Source: Candidatus Cloacimonadota bacterium (GTDB lineage Bacteria > Cloacimonadota > Cloacimonadia > Cloacimonadales > JAJBBL01). From it: a DNA stretch of 8,619 nt. The DNA is taken from assembly GCA_020532365.1 (NCBI GenBank), contig JAJBBL010000023.1:1-8619 (forward strand). Direction: 5' to 3'. The translations under genes and the position numbers were made by a program. The notes below the pieces were generated by a model. The model did no database searches. It was not told where the DNA came from and saw nothing but the letters and a program-made list of their open reading frames with translations. Shown here one piece after another: positions 1-5,822 of this stretch (its first letter is position 1; every line of letters begins with the position of its first letter).

Positions 1-1294
1 CTTTGCTCTTCTTTTCTGTTACCGCTATTAAGAGTGCATTCTCTTTGCCGTACGGTTTTAAGTTGATACCAGCGTAGATTTTCTTGTCTAACAGTTTTTC
101 AATGATTATTTGTGGGTCTATTGGAGTTGAGACGACAAATTCCTTGAAGAAAGGTGCATTAAAAGCTAATTTATAGCCTGGTATTTGTGCAATCTGCTCA
201 GCTAAGTAGTGAGCTTTTGAGGTAGTCTGCTCAGCAATCTCTCTCATCCCCTCTTTACCTAATAAACTCATATAAACAGTAGCCGCCAAAGCACACAGCG
301 CTTGATTACTACAGATATTAGAAGTGGCTTTTTCTCTTCGAATATGCTGCTCACGCGCCTGTAATGTCAATGAGTATGCTCTGTTACCATCGGCGTCAAC
401 AGTGCCACCAACTATACGTCCTGGCATTTGACGAGCTAAGCTCATCTTAGTTGCGAAGAAGCCTAAAAGTGGTCCTCCGTAAAATTGGCTATTGCCTAAC
501 ACTTGTCCCTCTCCTACCACGATGTCAGCGTTATACTCGGATGGAGCATTAACTACAGCTAAAGAGATAGGGTCTGCTGCGACTATTAAGAGCGTATCTT
601 TAAATTTATGAGTAATCTCGCTGACTTTAAAGCCGTCTTCAAGATTTCCAAAGAAGTTCGGAGTTTGGAGTACAACACAAGTGGTTTTATCATCGACAAG
701 CTCTTCTAAAGCTGCATAGTCGGTAACTCCATCTTTTTGTGGAACTACTACAACCTCAATACCAATACCACAAACAAAGGCGTTAACTACTTCTAAGTAG
801 TGCGGGTTAATTGTTCCAGCAATAACTGCTTTCATACGTTTATTTTTACGTACTGACATCAGTATCGCTTCAGCAACGGCAGTCGCTCCGTCATACATAC
901 TTGCATTGGCAATCTCCATTCCAGTAAGCTCGCATATAAGAGTCTGGAACTCATAGATTACCTGTAAAGTACCTTGGCTCACCTCTGCCTGGTAAGGGGT
1001 ATAGGAGGTATGAAATTCTGGTCTCAAGACAATATGGTCAACAGCTGCAGGTACGAAATGATCGTAGATTCCCCCACCTAAGAAGGAATTTACCTTGCAG
1101 GTAGATGTGTTTTTGTCAGCCAGGTCACTTATCTTTTTGCTCATCTCCCATTCTGAATAAGCTTTCTCTAAATTAGTCTTACCGGTTTTACGAAACTCTT
1201 CCGGGATACTTTTGATAAGCTCTTCAAAAGAGGATACGCCAATTTCTTTGAGCATTTTCTGGCGATCTTGATCAGTGTTTGATATATACGGCAT
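1..1294 (-). CDS. gcvPA: Glycine dehydrogenase (decarboxylating) subunit 1, 3' end cut by window edge
   Basis: This is the N-terminal half of the split P-protein of the glycine cleavage system. With the PLP-carrying GcvPB subunit it decarboxylates glycine and passes the aminomethyl group to lipoylated GcvH in the cytoplasm. The translation begins MPYISNTDQDRQKML, as usual for this family. It also contains FLGGGIYDHFVPA (about residues 71-83), RPEFHTSYTPYQAE (91-104) and ASMYDGATAVAEA (131-143), which are hallmark GcvPA segments. The reading frame is open for 431 codons to the left edge, ending LLIAVTEKKSK. Family members are usually about 440-450 residues, so only a short tail should be missing. 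The catalytic PLP lysine is on the partner subunit, whose gene is not in view; gcvPB often follows gcvPA, which would place it just beyond the left edge. The ATG at 1294 is supported by AGAGGAG five bases upstream. The gene lies downstream of a terminator, so it is probably transcribed separately from the protease. Confidence 0.95.
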   Translation of the reverse strand, partial: MPYISNTDQDRQKMLKEIGVSSFEELIKSIPEEFRKTGKTNLEKAYSEWEMSKKISDLADKNTSTCKVNSFLGGGIYDHFVPAAVDHIVLRPEFHTSYTPYQAEVSQGTLQVIYEFQTLICELTGMEIANASMYDGATAVAEAILMSVRKNKRMKAVIAGTINPHYLEVVNAFVCGIGIEVVVVPQKDGVTDYAALEELVDDKTTCVVLQTPNFFGNLEDGFKVSEITHKFKDTLLIVAADPISLAVVNAPSEYNADIVVGEGQVLGNSQFYGGPLLGFFATKMSLARQMPGRIVGGTVDADGNRAYSLTLQAREQHIRREKATSNICSNQALCALAATVYMSLLGKEGMREIAEQTTSKAHYLAEQIAQIPGYKLAFNAPFFKEFVVSTPIDPQIIIEKLLDKKIYAGINLKPYGKENALLIAVTEKKSK

Positions 1295-1299
1295 AAACT

Positions 1300-1306
1300 C
1301 TCCTCT
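1300..1306 (-). promoter_or_regulatory. Ribosome binding site of gcvPA
   Basis: The minus strand reads AGAGGAG, then a 5-nt spacer, then the ATG at 1294. This is a good Shine-Dalgarno match and fixes the gcvPA start. Confidence 0.8.
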
Positions 1307-1325
1307 GACTTAGTATTTCATTCAC

Positions 1326-1354
1326 CTGTAAATCAATAATGACTATTCTGTCAA
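1326..1354 (-). promoter_or_regulatory. Possible gcvPA promoter (good -35, poor -10)
   Basis: The minus strand carries a perfect TTGACA at 1349-1354. At the standard 17-nt spacing the hexamer is TTACAG (1326-1331), a weak match to TATAAT. A Bacteroidota-type TAnnTTTG box is also not clearly present. The site is placed sensibly, between the terminator of the upstream gene and the gcvPA ribosome binding site, and a promoter is expected here. These exact boxes remain a guess. Confidence 0.3.
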
Positions 1355-1401
1355 GTAATGAGCATGCATAATGCCTATCTGATTGATAGATATGAAGAAA
1401 T

Positions 1402-1433
1402 AAAAAAGAATCGGCCGAACTGGTCGGCCGATT
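1402..1433 (-). terminator. Rho-independent terminator of the protease gene
   Basis: A perfect 10-bp inverted repeat (AATCGGCCGA at 1409-1418 and its complement at 1424-1433) encloses a 5-nt loop. Read on the minus strand, the GC-rich hairpin is followed by CTTTTTTA. It begins 9 nt after the TAG stop of the protease gene. No T-run follows the hairpin on the plus strand, so it should act only on minus-strand transcription. It separates the upstream gene group from gcvPA. Confidence 0.9.
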
Positions 1434-1442
1434 AACTGATCT

Positions 1443-4400
1443 CTACTTGATTAAAACCATCCTCTTGATGGATGAATAATTGGGTGTCTCCATACGATAA
1501 AAATAAACACCGCTACCGACTGACTTACCTTCACTGTCCCTACCATCCCACACAACTGAGTATGTACCTGCTGACGACACATCATCTACTAAAGTCTTGA
1601 CCAATCTTCCTTTGATATTGTATATTTTTAGGCTGAGAGGTGTCCCCTCTTTTAATGAGTAGAAAATAGTAGTTTCAGGATTGAATGGATTCGGATAGTT
1701 ACCCTTCAGCTCGGTGCTGAGCGGGAGTAGTGTTTCGTTAGCCCCCTTTGTAACCATCACCTCAACTCTGTTTGAAGGGTCTGAGCTTTGCTCTCCACCA
1801 TATTTAACAGTAACGTAGTAAGAGTATTCCTCACTCACTAAAGTCTCGGTATCCAAGTAAAAGCAATCTTCTACCGGATTCTCATTGAGTAGTTCATCGT
1901 TACGATATACACTGTAACCTTTGAATTGAGATCCTTCTTTATCCTCTATAAAAGGCGCTTCCCAGCTCAACTCTACAGTGCCGTCACCTAAGAGCTCTGC
2001 TATTAAATCTGTGGGACCAAGTGTGCTGAAGTAAAACGCTTCTAATTCGTTTGAATAACCGTTGGTATGTTTAGCAGTCACTTTATAAGCGAGTAATCCT
2101 GCTGGGAGGTCATAATCGGTGTAATTAGTCTCCGCTACCTCTTCAGCGAGTATATTCTCGTTTCGTAAAACTGTGAAACCTTCAAAAGCACGGTCTGTTG
2201 AACCGTCCGGGTCTGTCTCCCCTGGAGTCCACTCCCAGCTCAACTGCACACACTTTTCGGAATCAGAATACTCTAAGCTTAGCGCATCAACTACGCTGAT
2301 GACCTCGGTGTAACTGACTGCATTTGAGAATGACGGTATGGAGAGCACTTGATTTGTATATTCAGCCTTGATGGCATAACGATAATCGCCATTGAGCAAA
2401 CTATCCCAATCATTATCGGCAAAGCTCGTTTGATCGGTTCTTCCAATCTCTTCAAACTCAACATCTATACCCTCTTCAATTAAACTGCGATATACAACAT
2501 AACGTTCTAAAGATCTAACGCAGTTATCGGAATGTCCTTGGGTCTCATAATGATAACCTTTGGTGCGGAGCATAAGGTTTTTCTCGATACCGGTAGCTGA
2601 AGTATCTCTCCAATTGTTGTTTCGGTAGTCAACTGCCAGGTATTGAGTGCCCGCTTCAAAAGGGTATTCCTCATCTAAGCCGTCGTCTAACCCGAGACTA
2701 ATATTGCCTTGATAGCTCAGGCCAAACAGAAAGCCATTAGTCGTTTCAATCGAGTGCGGTAATGCAAAGTAATTCCAACGATTGTCACGATTTGCCACCT
2801 CAAGCTCCTGGAAAAGAAGAGCGTCTGAATCAGGATTACCGTTCTCATCTAAGCCGAAAATAAAGATGTTAACTGTACTATGTGACTCTATCTCGTCAGA
2901 CAGATACCAGCTTACTTCATAAAGAAGATGATTCCCTGTGAAGACCGTGCCGAAAACAGTGTAATTAGTGCCACTTGTTAGGCCTAATCGATCAGAATAA
3001 ATACCGTTATCTCTTCGCATAGTATCGAAGTAGCCGAACGGTCTACCCCATGAGATGGAAGCTGTGTTGTCTGGACTAAGATTCGCGCTTACTCCGTAAG
3101 TTGGATATGCAATTTCATAAAGCACTATTCTCTCTAACTCTATATCTTCGGAGTAATGCTCGATAGAGAGCATATCTTCATATACTACATACCCTTCTGC
3201 CACTACCTTTAGCTCATAGCTAAAATTGGAGCGTACTTCGATAAACTCAAAATACCCCTCTTCATCGGTCGTAGTAGTAAACTCTTCTATCCCGGAAAGG
3301 GTAACGGTGGCACCATAGAGCCCTTCTTCAGGATAGTCTGTAGTGCTTATGTGACCAGAAACATTCATTCTGTGAAACTTCTCAATCTCTATTATGATCG
3401 GAGTGATTGCTCCTTGCTCAAGTTCAAATTCGTCAATATTTACCGAATGATAGTCCTCTTTGCTAACGACAATATTAACGGTATCAGCTGGAAGCGCATA
3501 GGCAAAGAAATACCCCTCTTCATCTGTATAAAGGGGGTAATCAATGCCTACAAACTCTATTCTGGCTCTATCAACTGGCAGTTCAGTTCCCTCTAAATAG
3601 ACGTAACCCTCGATAGATGAAGCCTCCGCTTCGGGAAGTGAATAAGCGGCTACTATGTGCTTCGTCTCTATCAAAGTTCTTCTATTATCACCTTTCTCAG
3701 CATGCCCAGTTATCCCCCCTTTGTGGGTTATAAGGGGACTGGAGAAATGACCCACTCTTTGATGATCTATTCCGTCTTCGAAGTAAGCTCCCGGCTCATA
3801 GGTCATCACTGAACAATAATAGCCTCCGTCGTTACCTGCCCATCTCCAGCCTGAGGAATAAGAGCTTAAGCCTGGGCCAGGTTGATAGTTTTGAGAGGCA
3901 GCGTGACCTAATCCCATATTGTGCCCCACTTCGTGAACGAGTGTATAAGAATTGTGCGCTTGTTGAACTCTGACTACGTTCATTGCTGTACTTGGACTTC
4001 CTTGAGGAGTGTTAAGTAGAAACCCTATCCCACCTGCGTCGTCTAAAGGAGCTAAGAGTGTTATCTCGTCAGCACCACTAATTCTGCGCCATTCGTGTAT
4101 TTCATCCATATACCCATCTTCTTTACCTTGCAGGCGATAGAGGTGATTACTGGCTGTACTGGACTCATCATAATCAACTTCTGCTGAGAAGACTAAGTTA
4201 AAGTTGATCATAGTCTCGCTATTATCGAAAGCATACTGCCCTTTCTCGATAGCTATTGCTATAGAATTCTCAATACCTGAGGCATAGAGATCAGCCCATT
4301 TTTTAGCAGCCGGTGTATACACCACCATAATATCAATATCTGCGTCATTACCGGGGCGCCCACCACCATTTTTCTGCTGCACTTTAATAGTCTGCTTAAT

Positions 4401-4976
4401 CCTCGCTTGTTCGAAAGTGTTTCTTTCAGAGTCATCATCCTCTATTAATGGGATATACTTTTCGATCATATCTTTTTTCTTATAGTCGATCTCATAGAGC
4501 TGGTGTGATCTACTCGATGAATCGAAAGAGATCTCATACTCTTTACCTTTTTCAGGAATATCTATCACGCAAAGTGTCCGTTCATCGGTAGTACTGATCA
4601 TCAAAGATCCAAAGTCATATCCTTCTATTCGGCCACGAATCGTATAAGAGCCATTCACATTAAGATTAACCCTATCTACTACTGCATAGAAATCAGTCTC
4701 CTCAAAGAGGTTAAGCTTAACTCTATCCCCTTTAAGAGCGTTCTGCTCAGTTGTTAAGTAGCTACTAAGTGTTACTTCTCCATATCTTTGCACGTCTTGC
4801 CTATTAGTGTTAAGACCTGCTGTAAAACCGTTTGTATAGTTGCGAACCTCACCTTGTCGTTCGACTAAATTGATTTCACGTCCACTACTTAGCTCACCGT
4901 TTTGCGCATATCCAGTGCTGGCAAAAACGATAAGTATGAGTACGAATAAGGTGAAGATCATTAAGTTACGATTCAT
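1443..4976 (-). CDS. Secreted multidomain metzincin metalloprotease with type IX secretion-type C-terminal domain
   Basis: A predicted exported zinc endopeptidase of the reprolysin-like (M12) metzincin type. A signal peptide covers residues 1-24 (hydrophobic 5-19, likely cleavage GYA/QN). A propeptide-like region runs to about 205. The catalytic domain (about 212-447) opens with DIDIMVVYTPAAKKW and carries HEVGHNMGLGH (348-358: three zinc-binding His and catalytic Glu349), with Met391 in CSVMTY as the Met-turn. Two carboxypeptidase-regulatory-like domains follow (about 452-533 and 536-620), each with TDEEGYF. Next come a fibronectin III domain apparently split by a beta-sandwich (halves about 627-646 and 820-895, insert about 650-808) and two more fibronectin III domains (about 896-990 and 991-1078). 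The last 92 residues form a FlgD-Ig/sorting module with NYPNPFNP (1093-1100) and a KRMVLIK end. Type IX export and surface attachment or release is inferred; the substrate is unknown. The start is supported by AGGAGGT. All active-site residues are present, so it should be active. Confidence 0.9.
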   Translation of the reverse strand: MNRNLMIFTLFVLILIVFASTGYAQNGELSSGREINLVERQGEVRNYTNGFTAGLNTNRQDVQRYGEVTLSSYLTTEQNALKGDRVKLNLFEETDFYAVVDRVNLNVNGSYTIRGRIEGYDFGSLMISTTDERTLCVIDIPEKGKEYEISFDSSSRSHQLYEIDYKKKDMIEKYIPLIEDDDSERNTFEQARIKQTIKVQQKNGGGRPGNDADIDIMVVYTPAAKKWADLYASGIENSIAIAIEKGQYAFDNSETMINFNLVFSAEVDYDESSTASNHLYRLQGKEDGYMDEIHEWRRISGADEITLLAPLDDAGGIGFLLNTPQGSPSTAMNVVRVQQAHNSYTLVHEVGHNMGLGHAASQNYQPGPGLSSYSSGWRWAGNDGGYYCSVMTYEPGAYFEDGIDHQRVGHFSSPLITHKGGITGHAEKGDNRRTLIETKHIVAAYSLPEAEASSIEGYVYLEGTELPVDRARIEFVGIDYPLYTDEEGYFFAYALPADTVNIVVSKEDYHSVNIDEFELEQGAITPIIIEIEKFHRMNVSGHISTTDYPEEGLYGATVTLSGIEEFTTTTDEEGYFEFIEVRSNFSYELKVVAEGYVVYEDMLSIEHYSEDIELERIVLYEIAYPTYGVSANLSPDNTASISWGRPFGYFDTMRRDNGIYSDRLGLTSGTNYTVFGTVFTGNHLLYEVSWYLSDEIESHSTVNIFIFGLDENGNPDSDALLFQELEVANRDNRWNYFALPHSIETTNGFLFGLSYQGNISLGLDDGLDEEYPFEAGTQYLAVDYRNNNWRDTSATGIEKNLMLRTKGYHYETQGHSDNCVRSLERYVVYRSLIEEGIDVEFEEIGRTDQTSFADNDWDSLLNGDYRYAIKAEYTNQVLSIPSFSNAVSYTEVISVVDALSLEYSDSEKCVQLSWEWTPGETDPDGSTDRAFEGFTVLRNENILAEEVAETNYTDYDLPAGLLAYKVTAKHTNGYSNELEAFYFSTLGPTDLIAELLGDGTVELSWEAPFIEDKEGSQFKGYSVYRNDELLNENPVEDCFYLDTETLVSEEYSYYVTVKYGGEQSSDPSNRVEVMVTKGANETLLPLSTELKGNYPNPFNPETTIFYSLKEGTPLSLKIYNIKGRLVKTLVDDVSSAGTYSVVWDGRDSEGKSVGSGVYFYRMETPNYSSIKRMVLIK

Positions 4977-4980
4977 TCAA

Positions 4981-4987
4981 ACCTCCT
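4981..4987 (-). promoter_or_regulatory. Strong ribosome binding site of the protease gene
   Basis: The minus strand reads AGGAGGT, a full match to the anti-Shine-Dalgarno core, 4 nt before the ATG at 4976. It sits in the 25-nt gap after the HAD gene. It suggests the protease is translated independently of the upstream cistron and probably more strongly. Confidence 0.85.
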
Positions 4988-5001
4988 GAAAGTTGTTTAC
5001 T

Positions 5002-5814
5002 TTATTTATGTTTCTTAAAATTTATGATTAGCTTCTCAAGTATTTCTATAACTCCAGCTGTATTATTCAGAGCGCTTTTAAACACCCCACTTTGTGGATT
5101 CAATCCTTTATATTCGGTCATAGGTAATACTTTTTTATTATGTGCTGCAAAAGCTTCTTCTATCTTGGAAGAGCAGTTATTGGGCATAAAAGGATGATCT
5201 GCTCTGTAAAGGAAGTCCCAGTCATTGTATGAATCAGCGATAGCTATGATTTTTTTATCATTAAACATCCTCTCTATAGCCGTCCATTTTGTATACCCGA
5301 AGGGTACTATATCCACGGCGACATCGGAGTGTGTAACGAATATTTGCTTGTTTACTGGGTGATTTTCGAGAAGTTTTACAATCTTGCTATACAGTTTGTT
5401 AGGTAGAACCCCCTCGCTTTTATTTCGGGTAAACATACTGATGGAGCCAAGTCTTCTCGCAAAAAACAGTATGTCTCGATCTTGCTTAGCTTTAAGCTCT
5501 TTCTCGAGCGACTTGATTATCTCTATCTCCTCTTTTGTAGCTATCGTAATCTCTTTTACGCCGTCACTGAAGACAACTCCGTTTTCCAATATAAACCCAT
5601 CGATAAGTTTATATAGGCTTTCTGGTACGTGCTCTTGTACAAAATGGAGATCATTTCCAGTTATAATAAGTATAGTAGCGTAGCGCTTTATCTGCTCGAG
5701 GATTTCTATTAGCTTGGTAACATCGGCTGAAGAGATGAGCCAATCTTCATTTAGTAGTGTGCCGTGCAGATCTATACCGATCACATATTCTTTATCGTAA
5801 GTGGCAAAATTCAT
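5002..5814 (-). CDS. HAD-superfamily hydrolase, C2B-cap (Cof-like) phosphatase type
   Basis: A soluble 270-residue protein with the layout of C2-capped HAD phosphatases, which use an aspartyl-phosphate intermediate to dephosphorylate small molecules. Motif I is IGIDLHGTLLN (nucleophile Asp15). Motif II is LIITGND (Thr52). ENG at 77-79 precedes the cap. The motif III lysine is Lys176 in DIVPFGYTKWTAI, and motif IV is AIADSYNDWDFL (Asp194, Asp198), where the usual Gly of GDSxND is Ala193. The normal DxD of motif I is DLH, so the second Asp, the general acid/base and a magnesium backbone ligand in most relatives, is His17. Relatives include archaeal-type phosphoglycolate phosphatase, sucrose-phosphate phosphatase and mannosyl-3-phosphoglycerate phosphatase; I cannot choose between them. 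The gene starts 8 nt after the mutS stop with no Shine-Dalgarno sequence, so coupled translation is likely. The ATG at 5814 is the only plausible start, because an in-frame stop lies just upstream (5833-5835). Confidence 0.85.
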   Translation of the reverse strand: MNFATYDKEYVIGIDLHGTLLNEDWLISSADVTKLIEILEQIKRYATILIITGNDLHFVQEHVPESLYKLIDGFILENGVVFSDGVKEITIATKEEIEIIKSLEKELKAKQDRDILFFARRLGSISMFTRNKSEGVLPNKLYSKIVKLLENHPVNKQIFVTHSDVAVDIVPFGYTKWTAIERMFNDKKIIAIADSYNDWDFLYRADHPFMPNNCSSKIEEAFAAHNKKVLPMTEYKGLNPQSGVFKSALNNTAGVIEILEKLIINFKKHK

Positions 5815-5822
5815 TGTGTGTA

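Noticed and set aside
1295..1442. Glycine riboswitch ahead of gcvPA
   Set aside because: Glycine cleavage genes often have one, but after the upstream terminator only about 100 nt remain. I see no tandem aptamer-like helices or anti-terminator.
3351..3596. Plus-strand open frame of 81 codons within the protease gene
   Set aside because: It is antisense to the regulatory-like domains of a well-supported gene, has no ribosome binding site that I could see, and shows no recognisable protein pattern.
3390..3620. Internal duplication of the two carboxypeptidase-regulatory domains as a recent repeat
   Set aside because: Both share TDEEGYF and the same fold pattern, but the rest of the protein and DNA sequence differs widely, so this is ancient domain repetition rather than a recent DNA repeat.
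5384..5683. Plus-strand open frame of 99 codons within the HAD gene
   Set aside because: It is antisense to conserved HAD sequence. Its serine- and leucine-rich translation is typical of a shadow frame.
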